Shown piece by piece: positions 1 to 8,731 of a stretch of 12,428 nt of DNA. Source of the stretch: Eubacteriaceae bacterium UBA7485. Its GTDB lineage: Bacteria > Bacillota > Clostridia > Eubacteriales > Eubacteriaceae. The translations under genes were made by a program, and so were the position numbers. The notes under the pieces were generated by a model. It worked only from the letters and a program-made list of their open reading frames with translations. It was not told the origin of the DNA and searched no databases. Numbering within the stretch: position 1 is the first letter of the stretch; every line of letters begins with the position of its first letter. The DNA is taken from the NCBI GenBank assembly GCA_002478485.1, contig DLOL01000083.1, positions 1 through 12,428 of the forward strand. The letters are read 5' to 3'.

Positions 1-5
1 AAGGA

Positions 6-44
6 GCTGACGCAATTAAAGGTTTTTTCCTTTAATGCGACAGC
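6..44 (-). terminator. Hairpin past the end of the V-ATPase operon, probable terminator stem
   Basis: An imperfect inverted repeat is visible. The inner arms ATTAAAGG (15-22) and CCTTTAAT (29-36) pair perfectly around six T. They are extended by CGC/GCG with one bulged A (position 14), then, after one A/A mismatch, by GCTG/CAGC. The stem is about 15 bp. It begins 32 nt beyond the stop codon of the last minus-strand gene, where a Rho-independent terminator is expected. The U-run that should follow on the minus strand would lie at or beyond position 1, so it cannot be confirmed here; only CTCCTT is visible. On the plus strand no T-run follows. Confidence 0.5.
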
Positions 45-75
45 CCCCGTCAAAATCATTTGTGTTCAGTAAAAC

Positions 76-852
76 CTACCGATATTTCCTTTTTTTTACC
101 GGCTGATCGATAATAGAGTTTGGCCTTGAGAGATCTTCTTGAAGCGCTTCTTGCGCACGAAATTTTGCTTCTTTTTCGGCTTCAGCAGCTTCTCTTTCGG
201 CTTCAGCAGCTTCTTTTAGCTCTTGCCTCTTTCTGTTATGTGCCTTAACCTTTTTAATTCTGAAATGTTCCTCACGTTCTTTTTCTTCAATACTATCTTC
301 GATGTAGGAGATAGTTTCCTGAAGCTGAGGAATGCGAATTTTATCCAGAGCATTTGCGCTTTTACTGGCTTTCTTGATTTCTTGTGAGAGTTCAAAAGCT
401 GTACATTCTATGACTGAAAGCCTGTAACAGAGAAATTTTACTTCGTTAAACTTTTCGATCGCTCGGTCCAGAGCCGGATTTGCATCCTTGAAGCCTAAAG
501 GCTGATTATAATAAAGATCTTTATTCTTCGGAAGAACAACTTCTGGAATATCTACTCCCATAACTGAACGTGTTCGTACATCGTAAGACTGCTCATTTGG
601 AATGGAGAGTGTATACTCCTCTACATTATTCGAACCCATTGCAATGTTGCATTGTTGAAGAGCTTTATAGGCTTCTTTAAATGTATCTGCAATTTTAGCT
701 TCTACATCTTCTGCTTCATCCACAAGCTTCATAATTTCCTGAATAAGTACAGTTCTCTTCTTATCAAGAAGATTATAGCCTTTCTGAGAGAAAGCTAAAT
801 TAGACTTTGATTTTATCAGGTTGGCTCTTGTAGGCGTAACTTTTACAGCCAT
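76..852 (-). CDS. ntpD: V-type ATPase subunit D (central rotor shaft) with a long charged C-terminal tail
   Basis: Subunit D forms the coiled-coil central shaft that turns inside the A3B3 head and, with F and C, passes torque to the membrane ring. The N terminus (MAVKVTPTRANLIKSK) and the long helical segments at about residues 10-70 and 130-205 are typical of the family. Bacterial D subunits are usually near 200-215 residues. This one has 258, because after about residue 208 it carries a Glu/Ala/Lys/Arg-rich tail containing an exact heptad duplication (EAAEAER at 214-220, EAAEAEK at 221-227) and ending in a basic PVKKRKYR. The ATG is preceded by AGGAGG (860-865), which overlaps the end of the B gene. 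It is the last gene of the operon and lies 11 nt after B. Identification is firm; the role of the tail is unknown. Confidence 0.95.
   Translation of the reverse strand: MAVKVTPTRANLIKSKSNLAFSQKGYNLLDKKRTVLIQEIMKLVDEAEDVEAKIADTFKEAYKALQQCNIAMGSNNVEEYTLSIPNEQSYDVRTRSVMGVDIPEVVLPKNKDLYYNQPLGFKDANPALDRAIEKFNEVKFLCYRLSVIECTAFELSQEIKKASKSANALDKIRIPQLQETISYIEDSIEEKEREEHFRIKKVKAHNRKRQELKEAAEAEREAAEAEKEAKFRAQEALQEDLSRPNSIIDQPVKKRKYR
174..214. repeat. Tandem 21-bp duplication inside the D-subunit gene
   Basis: The 20-base string TTTCGGCTTCAGCAGCTTCT occurs at 174-193 and again at 195-214, a period of 21 bases. It encodes two successive heptads, EAAEAE(R/K), in the C-terminal tail of subunit D. The period keeps the reading frame and fits lengthening of a charged helix by one heptad at a time. 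Copy number could vary between strains; that is inference. Confidence 0.85.
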
Positions 853-863
853 GTCTAAGCCTC

Positions 864-2339
864 CTATTTAGATTCTTCTTCGGATTCGACTACTGCTTCT
901 TCAGCATTTTCAAAGTCTTTTCTTGCCTTGAGTAAATCTTCTCTGGTTTTCCCAGTTCCATAAACAGTAGTTGGCAGATATTTTCCAATCAGTTTAGGAC
1001 TGAGACGGTCGAGTTCCACAACCGGAAGAATGGTTAAAAGTGACCATCCTAGATCAAGTGATTCAATAATGGAACGATTTTCATCAAAATCCTGATTTAG
1101 AAAATGATTTTCAAACTGTCGGCCAAATTCCATATAGGCTTTATCCGTTTCTGAAAGATCATCTTCTCCCATGATCTGAGAAAGGTCTCTAACTTCCTGG
1201 ACCTTCGAGTACGCAGCAAAGAGCTGGTTTGCAAGATCCTGATGGTCTTCTCTTGTAAACCCTTCTCCAATACCATCTTTCATGAGTCGAGAAAGCGACG
1301 GAAGAATATCAATCGGTGGATAAATGCTCCTTTGTTCCAGATCTCTTCCTAAAACCACCTGTCCTTCAGTTATAAACCCTGTAAGGTCAGGAATCGGGTG
1401 GGTAATGTCATCGTTCGGCATGGTTAGAATCGGAAGGAATGTAATGGATCCTGGCCGGTCTTTTAACATTCCCGCACGTTCGTAGAGAGAAGCAAGATCC
1501 GAATACATATATCCTGGATATCCTTTTCTGGATGGGACTTCTTCACGCGCCGATGAGATTTCGCGAAGTGCTTCAGCATAGGCAGTAATGTCGCTCATAA
1601 CAACCAAAACATTCATGCCTTTATCAAAAGCTAAGTATTCTGCTGTCGTTAACGCTGCACGAGGAGCAATGTTTCGTTCGGCAACTGGATCATCAGCATA
1701 ATTGACAAACATGACAACATGGCTCATAACTCCGGCATCTTCAAATGTCTTTCTGAAGAACTTTTCATCATCATGTTTTACACCAATGGCACAGAAGATA
1801 ATTGCAAAATCTTCTCCTGCCCCGGTGATTTTTGCCTGGCGAACAATCTGTGCTGCCAGCTCATTATGAGAAAGTCCGTTTCCAGAAAAAATCGGAAGCT
1901 TCTGTCCACGAATCAAGGTCGTTAAAACATCAATGGAAGAAATACCAGTCTGAATGAAGTTTCTTGGATAAAGACGAGCCATCGGATTGATGGGGTTCCC
2001 GTTAACATTTCTTTGAATGTCAGAAAAGATTTCTTCCCCGCCATCAATCGGTTCGCCAATCCCGTTGAAGACACGGCCGAGCATTTCTTCACTTACCGGA
2101 ATTTCAAACGCTTCACCAGTAAAAGTGGTTTTTGAGTTATTAGAGGAAAGTCCTGAGGTAGACTGGAAAACCTGGATGGTCACCGTATCATTATCGATTT
2201 TGATGACTTTCCCCTTTTTCATATTTCCTGTATTCTTGTCCTGAATGTCGACGACTTCTCCATAAAAGACGTCATCCACACCATCAATCTGAATCAGCGG
2301 ACCATTGATATCATCAATTTTTAAATATTCTTTTCTCAT
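864..2339 (-). CDS. ntpB: V-type ATPase subunit B (non-catalytic head subunit)
   Basis: Subunit B alternates with A in the A3B3 hexamer and supplies the regulatory face and the arginine side of each catalytic site. The protein starts [15 protein letters not shown], matching the usual B-subunit N terminus. It has the [11 protein letters not shown] motif (91-101), a degenerate P-loop [12 protein letters not shown] (151-162) without the Lys-Thr of a working Walker A, and the [35 protein letters not shown] block from about 248 (shown here only as a landmark: [13 protein letters not shown], then PGYMYSDL). I chose the ATG at 2339, giving 491 residues. A GTG at 2369 would add ten residues that do not match the family and has no Shine-Dalgarno. 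The ATG lies 1 nt after the A stop codon and also lacks a strong ribosome binding site, so coupling to A translation is likely. Confidence 0.95.
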   Translation of the reverse strand: MRKEYLKIDDINGPLIQIDGVDDVFYGEVVDIQDKNTGNMKKGKVIKIDNDTVTIQVFQSTSGLSSNNSKTTFTGEAFEIPVSEEMLGRVFNGIGEPIDGGEEIFSDIQRNVNGNPINPMARLYPRNFIQTGISSIDVLTTLIRGQKLPIFSGNGLSHNELAAQIVRQAKITGAGEDFAIIFCAIGVKHDDEKFFRKTFEDAGVMSHVVMFVNYADDPVAERNIAPRAALTTAEYLAFDKGMNVLVVMSDITAYAEALREISSAREEVPSRKGYPGYMYSDLASLYERAGMLKDRPGSITFLPILTMPNDDITHPIPDLTGFITEGQVVLGRDLEQRSIYPPIDILPSLSRLMKDGIGEGFTREDHQDLANQLFAAYSKVQEVRDLSQIMGEDDLSETDKAYMEFGRQFENHFLNQDFDENRSIIESLDLGWSLLTILPVVELDRLSPKLIGKYLPTTVYGTGKTREDLLKARKDFENAEEAVVESEEESK

Positions 2340-2340
2340 A

Positions 2341-4224
2341 TCACGCCGCGTACTTTCTTGTGATTTCACTAAAATGCTTATCGATCTTGTCTTCGATCTT
2401 CTTTATTCTGCTCAGATCGTCATTAGGGATCGTATATTTCATTTTTAGGATGTCGTTTTCGATTTCAGGATTCTTCATGATCGAGGTAGGAACACCAAGT
2501 TTTAGGCCTTCGAGACCTTTTTCGTAAAGATGATCAATTGCCTTAAGCATCTTATACTGCTTTTCTATCGGTACATAAGTATCGGTATCGTCAAATGCAT
2601 TTTGCTGCAGGAAACCAACTCTAATCAGTTTGGCTATATTCATAACCCATCTCTGATCATCAGGCAGAGCATCTTCCCCGACGAGCATGACCATTTCCTG
2701 AAGCTTATTTTCCTGAAATAGAACGTCCAGCATTTTATTACGAAGATCAACTGCGTCTGGCGCAACATTGTCTTCAAACCATTCGCCAAGCGTCTTCATA
2801 TAACCCGAATAGGAGGAAAGCCAGTTAATCGCCGGATAGTGCCGAGCGTAAGCAAGATTTTTATCCAGTCCGAGGAATGTGTTAACATAACGCTTTGTAT
2901 TTTCTGTTACCGGTTCAGAGAAATCGCCACCTGCAGGTGAAACAGCTCCAATGATTGAAACTGATCCTTCTTCGCCGTTTAATGATTTAACCGCGCCACC
3001 TCTTTCATAGAATTCTGCGATTCTTGAAGACAGGTAAGCAGGATATCCTTCTTCGGCAGGCATTTCTTCAAGACGTCCGGAAATTTCACGGAGCGCCTCA
3101 GCCCATCTAGAAGTAGAGTCTGCCATAATTGCGACATCATATCCCATGTCTCTGAAATATTCAGCCATTGTAATGCCAGTATAAATAGATGCTTCACGCG
3201 CTGCAACCGGCATATTGGATGTGTTGGCAATCATTACGGTTCTTTCCATAATAGATTTTCCGCTTCTCGGGTCAATCAATTCAGGAAAGTCTTCGATAAC
3301 TTCCGTCATTTCATTTCCACGTTCTCCGCATCCAATATAAATGATGATATCTGCATCGGACCATTTTGCAATCTGATGCTGGGACATTGTCTTTCCTGTA
3401 CCAAAACCGCCCGGGATGGCAGCAGTTCCTCCCTTGGCAATTGGGAAGAATGTGTCAATAACTCGCTGGCCAGTAATCAGAGGTTTTGATGGTTCAAGAC
3501 GCATTTCTGATGGTCTCGGGGTACGGATTGGCCAATTGTGATACAGCTTCAAATCATGGATAATTCCATCTGCATCTTTAAGCTTGACGATAGTAGTTTC
3601 AATATTGTAATTTCCATCAGGCTTGACTTCAACGACTTCCCCTTCAAGATCTGGAGGAACCATCAATTTATGCTCTACCATTAGTGTTTCGGGAATGGTT
3701 GCGTAAATATCCCCACCTTTTAGAAGGTCTCCTTCTTTTACCTTTAGATGAGTTTCCCATTCCTTTTTATCGTCAAGAGAAATCAGTCCGATACCTTCTG
3801 GAAGAAATACCGGGTCAATATTCTGGATTTCTTCAAGCGGTCTTTGAATCCCATCAAACATATTTTTCAACATGCCGGGACCAAGCTTTACTGATAACGG
3901 ATTTCCGGTCGAAAGAATAGGTTCACCTATCCTGAGTCCCTCTGTTTCTTCATAAACCTGGATAGTACCGACATCGCCATCAAGAATAATGACTTCTCCT
4001 ATAAGCTTTTTGTCTCCGACCATCACCATTTCTCGCATCTTAAAATCGCTCATGCCAGTTCCGGTGACGACAGGGCCATTAATGCCGGTAATCTTACCTT
4101 TAATTTCTCTAGGTTCGTTCTTTACTGGTACTAAGTCCTGATGCTGGACAACTTCAGCGTTTTCGGCTATTTCTTCACGTTCTTTTGTGTTGAGAGGCAT
4201 TTTATTGCGTTCTTCTTCACTCAT
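2341..4224 (-). CDS. ntpA: V-type ATPase catalytic subunit A with an N-terminal extension
   Basis: Subunit A carries the ATP hydrolysis/synthesis sites of the head. Visible motifs are Walker A GGFGTGKT (272-279), the catalytic glutamate in GCGERGNE (E301), Walker B at [15 protein letters not shown] (D369), and the V/A-specific insertion before the P-loop (about 180-240, with [11 protein letters not shown] and [11 protein letters not shown]). The usual N terminus, [11 protein letters not shown], begins only at residue 43. The 42 residues before it are polar and charged, and this puts Walker A about 40 residues later than in typical A subunits. The ATG at 4224 overlaps the E stop codon (ATGA) and is preceded by AGAGGTG about 7 nt upstream, so the extension looks genuinely translated. 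An ATG eight codons further in is a weaker alternative. Length is 627 residues. Confidence 0.96.
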   Translation of the reverse strand: MSEEERNKMPLNTKEREEIAENAEVVQHQDLVPVKNEPREIKGKITGINGPVVTGTGMSDFKMREMVMVGDKKLIGEVIILDGDVGTIQVYEETEGLRIGEPILSTGNPLSVKLGPGMLKNMFDGIQRPLEEIQNIDPVFLPEGIGLISLDDKKEWETHLKVKEGDLLKGGDIYATIPETLMVEHKLMVPPDLEGEVVEVKPDGNYNIETTIVKLKDADGIIHDLKLYHNWPIRTPRPSEMRLEPSKPLITGQRVIDTFFPIAKGGTAAIPGGFGTGKTMSQHQIAKWSDADIIIYIGCGERGNEMTEVIEDFPELIDPRSGKSIMERTVMIANTSNMPVAAREASIYTGITMAEYFRDMGYDVAIMADSTSRWAEALREISGRLEEMPAEEGYPAYLSSRIAEFYERGGAVKSLNGEEGSVSIIGAVSPAGGDFSEPVTENTKRYVNTFLGLDKNLAYARHYPAINWLSSYSGYMKTLGEWFEDNVAPDAVDLRNKMLDVLFQENKLQEMVMLVGEDALPDDQRWVMNIAKLIRVGFLQQNAFDDTDTYVPIEKQYKMLKAIDHLYEKGLEGLKLGVPTSIMKNPEIENDILKMKYTIPNDDLSRIKKIEDKIDKHFSEITRKYAA

Positions 4225-4850
4225 GCTTTTTCACCTCTCATTTCTTTGTCCATAGCAAGCTTTAACTGCGTGCCGATATACTTTCTGTGCGTTTCGATTA
4301 GATTCTTGACAGTATAATCGTAATTGATTCTTCCGTCCTGATCTACAGCGGAAAATCCTCCATAAGAATTCTTTTCCGGTTTTTCAAATTGAAATGTAAA
4401 TCCAGGAAGAAGCTTTTTTGCTTCTTCCTTGAATACCGCTTCGTCTTCCGGTCGAATTGAAACCTTGAGGCGTTGCGGCTTTAAATGCGTTCTTGAAAGA
4501 TCTTCAATACAACGCTTGAGGTAATCATAATATGGTCTTGTCCCATAATAATCAGCCGTCATCTCAAGTATTTGCTCTTCGAAATCATTGTTGATTTCTT
4601 TTTGCGTCTTTAAAGCTACTTCTTTTGCATAAGTCTTGGCTTCTGAAATTACTTTAATCGCATCTCGATTTTCAATTCTAACGTTATGCGCTTCGAGAGC
4701 TGACTGTTCCTGCGCAAGCTTGACTTTTGCCGCCGCCATTTCTTCATTAGCGTGGTCTTTGGCTTCCGCGAGAATATTTTCTTGCTGTTCGAGGCATTTC
4801 TTGTTTAACAGTTGCCTGTAAACATTAATTTTTGATTGTACTGAAATCAT
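4221..4850 (-). CDS. ntpE: V-type ATPase subunit E (peripheral stalk)
   Basis: Subunit E pairs with the small G/H-type subunit to form the peripheral stalk that holds the A3B3 head still against the rotor. The 209-residue protein fits the family. It has a long charged helix at about residues 1-95, rich in Glu, Lys, Ala and Gln, followed by a globular C-terminal domain. That domain contains the family-like GGFSAVDQDGRINYDYT segment (about 164-180), which corresponds to the GG-x-DGRI-x-x-T pattern of E subunits. The ATG follows GAGAGG at a normal distance. The gene starts 20 nt after F and overlaps A by 4 nt. Confidence 0.9.
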   Translation of the reverse strand: MISVQSKINVYRQLLNKKCLEQQENILAEAKDHANEEMAAAKVKLAQEQSALEAHNVRIENRDAIKVISEAKTYAKEVALKTQKEINNDFEEQILEMTADYYGTRPYYDYLKRCIEDLSRTHLKPQRLKVSIRPEDEAVFKEEAKKLLPGFTFQFEKPEKNSYGGFSAVDQDGRINYDYTVKNLIETHRKYIGTQLKLAMDKEMRGEKA

Positions 4851-4870
4851 ATTTTCCTCTCTTAAACCTT

Positions 4871-5173
4871 TTACAGACCGACCGCTTCAGAAATATACTT
4901 GGTAATCTTGCTGCGGCCTTCCTGATAGCCGTGACGGTCTGGGATAAATGTAATGAGCGGAAAGAGCTGCTTTCGTTTAATCTCTACAATTTTATCCTGC
5001 ACCATGCTGGCACAGCGTTCAGTGATTAAGATAATGCCGACGTCAGGATCCTTCGAGGCCTGCATAAGCGCGTCTAAGACAAGCTTTGGCTCTTCGACGT
5101 AATATCCGCCGATCCCGGCCAGGCGCATGCCGAGGAAGGTATCCCGGTTATCAGCGATGACTACGGTTCTCAT
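4871..5173 (-). CDS. V-type ATPase subunit F (rotor-associated; NtpG of Enterococcus)
   Basis: Subunit F binds the D shaft and completes the central rotor; in the A-type relatives it also tunes ATPase activity. The 100-residue product has the family's Rossmann-like start (MRTVVIADNRDTFLGMRLAGI), a middle DPDVGIILITERCA segment in place of the common D-x-x-I-G-I-I-L-I-T-E motif, and a C terminus of normal length. The start has AGGA about 9 nt upstream. The gene lies between K and E, 24 and 20 nt away. Naming is confusing across organisms (F, or NtpG in Enterococcus hirae), so I leave the symbol blank. Confidence 0.92.
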   Translation of the reverse strand: MRTVVIADNRDTFLGMRLAGIGGYYVEEPKLVLDALMQASKDPDVGIILITERCASMVQDKIVEIKRKQLFPLITFIPDRHGYQEGRSKITKYISEAVGL

Positions 5174-5197
5174 GTTGGGTTCCTGACTTGAAATACA

Positions 5198-5629
5198 TTA
5201 ACCGAGGTTTCCGAGGATCATGATAGAAATGATCAGACCGTAAATTGCAAGACCTTCAGCAAGGCCGACATAGATCAGAGTACGACCAAACATCTTTTCA
5301 TTTTCTGAAATTGCTCCGAGTGAGGCAGCACCAACAACGCCAACACCGTAACCTGCTCCAATGCAGGCAAGACCTGTTGCCAGTGCGGCTCCAAGATATC
5401 CAAGTCCTGCTGCAGAACTTCCGGCATCAGCTGCCTGGACAGCAGTAGGCGCGAACATAACCAGAGCCGCTGCCATTGATGGAATGAATCCTGTGAGATT
5501 GAACTTTAAGACTTTCTTGAGTTTCTTTTGGTTTGCGCCAGTACCTTTATAGATCAGGTATACGCCTGCGGCGACGGTTGAAAGGACGATGAGCCCCGCA
5601 AGAATCACGATAATGTTAAGAGTTGTCAT
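5198..5629 (-). CDS. ntpK: V-type ATPase subunit K (proteolipid ring) with an N-terminal hydrophobic extension
   Basis: Subunit K forms the membrane ring whose carboxylate binds the transported ion. The proteolipid hairpin is residues 74-142: a Gly/Ala-rich first helix (LGAALATGLACIGAGYGVG), a polar loop (ISENEKMFGR), and a second helix with the ion-binding glutamate E125 in GLAEGLAIYGLI. Ahead of this lie a first membrane helix (about 4-27), a basic stretch (NQKKLKKVLK), and a second hydrophobic segment (about 47-62) ending in PTAVQAADA, which resembles a signal-peptidase site. The first half does not look like a second copy of the hairpin, unlike the duplicated E. hirae NtpK. The Gln found in the first helix of many Na+-binding rings is replaced by Val here, so the ion is uncertain. 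SD TAGGAGA precedes the ATG. Confidence 0.92.
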   Translation of the reverse strand: MTTLNIIVILAGLIVLSTVAAGVYLIYKGTGANQKKLKKVLKFNLTGFIPSMAAALVMFAPTAVQAADAGSSAAGLGYLGAALATGLACIGAGYGVGVVGAASLGAISENEKMFGRTLIYVGLAEGLAIYGLIISIMILGNLG

Positions 5630-5665
5630 TTTTATTCTCCTATGAATTTAAAATAGTATGGACGA

Positions 5666-7642
5666 TTATAGTGCCGCGTCCAGTCTTCTGACTTCTGAGG
5701 TTACCGGATCGAACGCACGTCCGTCGCCTTCATAGTATTTTCCAAACAATTCATAAAACTCAAGTCTGAGACATTGGATACAGTCAATCAGACCTTCCAG
5801 TACAATAATGAATATGTTGGCAAAGATCATAATGATCACACCTGCCACTCCGCCTCCTGCAAGTTGTGCTAAGGTTTGGAAAGCCATGAACATACCTGCG
5901 TGGGTTAAAGCAAACGCTCCAACTCGAATGAATGACAATGTGTTTGAGAGCATGGAAAGATACATTTCAAAGCATTCGAAAAAGCTTGATACGTAATATT
6001 CTCCTGTAATCCCTTTTGTGAGCGGTTTATGTTCAACCGCATTGGTTGCCATTGCCTGAAGATAAATCAGGAGGGTAAGACCCACAATGATGCATATCCC
6101 TGCAGTTACAAGACCTCCTGGAAGTGGAATGTATTTCATCGCTCCCAGAGCTGTAACCAGAATCGTCAAATAAAGGATAAACCCTGATATCCCGTTCTTT
6201 CCGAAGTATCCTTGTTCTATCTGATGCTGATGTACTTTGTTGATGACTCCGTAAATGTAAGCTACGATTAACATGCCTACGCCGAATATGACTGCCGTTA
6301 TGAGAAGCGTATTTGTATCCTCCATCGGTCTAAGCCAAATTGGGTGTAACAAGGTTTCATTCCCGAATACTGATCCGTAAAGAAAGCCGAAGATAATGGA
6401 AGACACCGCTATTCGGGCAGCGATACCTCCTAGCTGATTCCCTTTTCTCTCGAGCAAGAGGCCGCCGAGCAGAAGCACTAGCCCCTGTCCGACATCTCCA
6501 AACATAAAACCAAAACAAAACATGTAGGTTAAACTTAGAAATGGGGTCGGATCTAGTTCCTTATAATTCGGCACCCCGTACATCTTGACGAGTTCTTCAA
6601 AAGGGCGAAATAACCAATTGTTTTTTAGCTTGGTAGGCGGTTTCAGATCAGGCGTAGCTGCCTTAAACAAAACGATCATGTCCGGAAACTGATCAGTGAT
6701 TGTCCTGATCGTATCTTCCTTTTTGACCGGAATCCATCCTGAAAAATAGAAGTTCTTATCAGAGAACGCCATGTATCCTTCCATAATATTAATGGTTGTT
6801 AGCATGGAAAGTTCATTATAGAGATAATTTGCGTTTTCCTCATTTGAACTTCTGTAAACTTTCAGCTCTGCCTGCAGTTTTTCTTTCTTGGACTCGAGTT
6901 CTTTTTCTTTTTTGGTCAAGTCCTCAATAATTTGCTCCGGTGTCCCCTTGAAGTCTTTGCTGAAACCAGGTAAAAGCTTGAAATTGAGGGCTTTGAGCAT
7001 TCGATCTGTTTCATATTCGAAGTCTTTTTCGGTAATGACTAAAAAGACTTCTTCACCTTCCGGAGAATCCCCGACGTGTAAAATTACAGATGTGATGCTC
7101 GGATAGATATTCTTAAGTCTCTGAGCATTATCTTTTGTAAGAGATCCAAGCTCCACCTTAAAAAACTGCATATCGAACAGTTTTTGCATCGGTTCCTTGA
7201 GTTCCTTTAAATAAGAATAAGCCTCAATTGATTGGTCGACACTCTGAAGATCTTCCCCGATCTTCTCAATCTCATCTGTTTCTGAATCGAACTTATCGAG
7301 GAAAGTCTCCGTATCTGAAACAATTGTGTCCGCATCCAAATCGACATTTTTTATTGTTTCGGGCTCATATTTAAGCTGACCATCATAGCATCCGAGCAGT
7401 TTTTTTGTCATTTGCTCATACTTTTTCTGGATCTGCGTATTCGAGCCCGGGACAAGAGAGCCTAGGCCAAGCAAGCCTTCTAGATTCTTCTCGTCTACCG
7501 GCAAGGTAAATCGACCCGAATCTATCTCTCCCATGGCATCCACTAGTTGGATGTCATTGAATAAAAAAATGTCTTTGGCGAACTTGTTGACATCTGTTAG
7601 ATTGCCAACAACATTCATCATTACAACATTTTCTACTGCCAT
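5666..7642 (-). CDS. ntpI: V-type ATPase subunit I (stator a-subunit, ion channel half)
   Basis: Subunit I holds the peripheral stalks on its cytoplasmic arm and provides the ion half-channels beside the K ring. The 658-residue protein has the two expected parts. Residues 1 to about 360 are a soluble arm with coiled coils (about 110-150 and 236-280). Residues 365 to about 622 form a membrane domain with seven or eight hydrophobic helices, starting at TPFLSLTYMFCFGFMFGD. The essential channel arginine is visible in NTLSFIRVGAFALTHAG (R573), and a second conserved arginine in CIQCLRLEFYE (R626). The cytoplasmic tail ends YYEGDGRAFDP, as is typical. The ATG follows an AAGGGAAG ribosome binding site; the gene is 36 nt after C and 36 nt before K. 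Confidence 0.96.
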   Translation of the reverse strand: MAVENVVMMNVVGNLTDVNKFAKDIFLFNDIQLVDAMGEIDSGRFTLPVDEKNLEGLLGLGSLVPGSNTQIQKKYEQMTKKLLGCYDGQLKYEPETIKNVDLDADTIVSDTETFLDKFDSETDEIEKIGEDLQSVDQSIEAYSYLKELKEPMQKLFDMQFFKVELGSLTKDNAQRLKNIYPSITSVILHVGDSPEGEEVFLVITEKDFEYETDRMLKALNFKLLPGFSKDFKGTPEQIIEDLTKKEKELESKKEKLQAELKVYRSSNEENANYLYNELSMLTTINIMEGYMAFSDKNFYFSGWIPVKKEDTIRTITDQFPDMIVLFKAATPDLKPPTKLKNNWLFRPFEELVKMYGVPNYKELDPTPFLSLTYMFCFGFMFGDVGQGLVLLLGGLLLERKGNQLGGIAARIAVSSIIFGFLYGSVFGNETLLHPIWLRPMEDTNTLLITAVIFGVGMLIVAYIYGVINKVHQHQIEQGYFGKNGISGFILYLTILVTALGAMKYIPLPGGLVTAGICIIVGLTLLIYLQAMATNAVEHKPLTKGITGEYYVSSFFECFEMYLSMLSNTLSFIRVGAFALTHAGMFMAFQTLAQLAGGGVAGVIIMIFANIFIIVLEGLIDCIQCLRLEFYELFGKYYEGDGRAFDPVTSEVRRLDAAL

Positions 7643-7678
7643 AATCTTCCCTTCTTCCCGATACTGAAGTTACCGGAG

Positions 7679-8728
7679 TTACTCTTCCGGTTTGGTGTTG
7701 TAAATTGTGTAGGCCGCCATTTCATCGGGGCTTAATTCATAGCGTTTGCCTTCAATAATCGAGATGATATCCTTCATCTCGTAATTTAGAAGCCTTAAAT
7801 AAGCCAGCGCACGTGTCACGCCATGCTCTTTTAAGAGCTTTCTGAACTGATAGTATTGATAACGCTCTGCGCGCCTTTCCATATGAAGATCTCTGTCTTC
7901 TGGTTCATGTTCAAATAAAAAACTGTATTGGGAAAACTTTTTAAGTTCTTCCAAGAGTTCATCTTCATCGGTAATCATGGCTAAACGATTAAGATCTTCC
8001 TGGGTTACATAGCGTCCGCCTAAAAGAGAATAACTTAAAATCGTAGCCGGCTTTAAGTGATAGAATTTCTTAGCCCGGTAAATCCAAATCAAATTTTCCA
8101 GGTCTATGGATTCCCTCAATGCCTGAACAAGCTTCTTTTCGCTTTTCCCGCTAAAATCACTCAGAACTTTCTTTAAAAAATCGTAATAGTATCGTTCCAG
8201 CGATTTCTCTATCTGGAGAAGATCTTCTTTAGGACCGATCGTATCGAAAACTTCGAGCCTTCTATAATAAGGTGTACCTTTGAGGTCATTCTTAAACTGC
8301 TCCCAGTCTTCGGCTTCAATCAGCCGGTTCCAGTTTACTTTTGTATAGGTTTTAGAATAAACCAAAGAATCCTTCAGACTCTTCAAATCTTTTCCTGTGG
8401 CTAATCCCCGAATGAGAATATCGAGAGACTCAATATCTGCCTGCATCGTAATTAGCGACATAAGCTTCTTATCTGAACTTTTTAAATAGTGAAGAAGCTT
8501 TTCTGTATCGTCGATAGTCAGTTTTGAAAGCGCAGCCTCTATTTGGTCTCTGTGTGCTTTTTCCGGATCAATATCTTTAAGGTATTTGGAATAAACTGTG
8601 TTATCTTTCAGATAACGAACCGCATCAGCTAGACTATCGGCCTCAATTAACTTATCGTAATCATTTTTGGTTAGAGTCTTCGCCTTAAGTGCAAGCACCT
8701 TGGTGTCTAATGCTGCATTTTGTGCCAT
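7679..8728 (-). CDS. ntpC: V-type ATPase subunit C (d-type socket subunit)
   Basis: Subunit C (equivalent to eukaryotic d) is the funnel-shaped socket between the D/F shaft and the K ring. The 349-residue, mostly helical and charged protein fits the family length. Recognisable features are the N-terminal ALKAKTLTKNDYDKLIEADS region, the ESLDILIRGLATG segment near residue 100, the ESIDLENLIWIYRAKKFY segment near 210, and the C-terminal RALAYLRLLNYEMKDIISIIEGKRY stretch (landmarks: YLRLLNYEMKDI and IIEGKRY) before a short acidic end. The ATG is preceded by GCAGGAGT, embedded in the last codons of the upstream stalk gene, with only 3 nt between the genes. Here C precedes I, whereas in E. hirae it follows E. 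Confidence 0.92.
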   Translation of the reverse strand: MAQNAALDTKVLALKAKTLTKNDYDKLIEADSLADAVRYLKDNTVYSKYLKDIDPEKAHRDQIEAALSKLTIDDTEKLLHYLKSSDKKLMSLITMQADIESLDILIRGLATGKDLKSLKDSLVYSKTYTKVNWNRLIEAEDWEQFKNDLKGTPYYRRLEVFDTIGPKEDLLQIEKSLERYYYDFLKKVLSDFSGKSEKKLVQALRESIDLENLIWIYRAKKFYHLKPATILSYSLLGGRYVTQEDLNRLAMITDEDELLEELKKFSQYSFLFEHEPEDRDLHMERRAERYQYYQFRKLLKEHGVTRALAYLRLLNYEMKDIISIIEGKRYELSPDEMAAYTIYNTKPEE

Positions 8729-8731
8729 AGT

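Noticed and set aside
2337..2369. Start of subunit B at the upstream GTG (2369)
   Set aside because: The ten added residues do not match the family N terminus, there is no Shine-Dalgarno, and the start would sit inside the A gene's last codons.
5245..5552. Two plus-strand open frames opposite subunit K
   Set aside because: They arise from the Gly/Ala-rich codons of the proteolipid gene read backwards; one is Gln/Arg/Leu-rich nonsense. No ribosome binding site argues for either.
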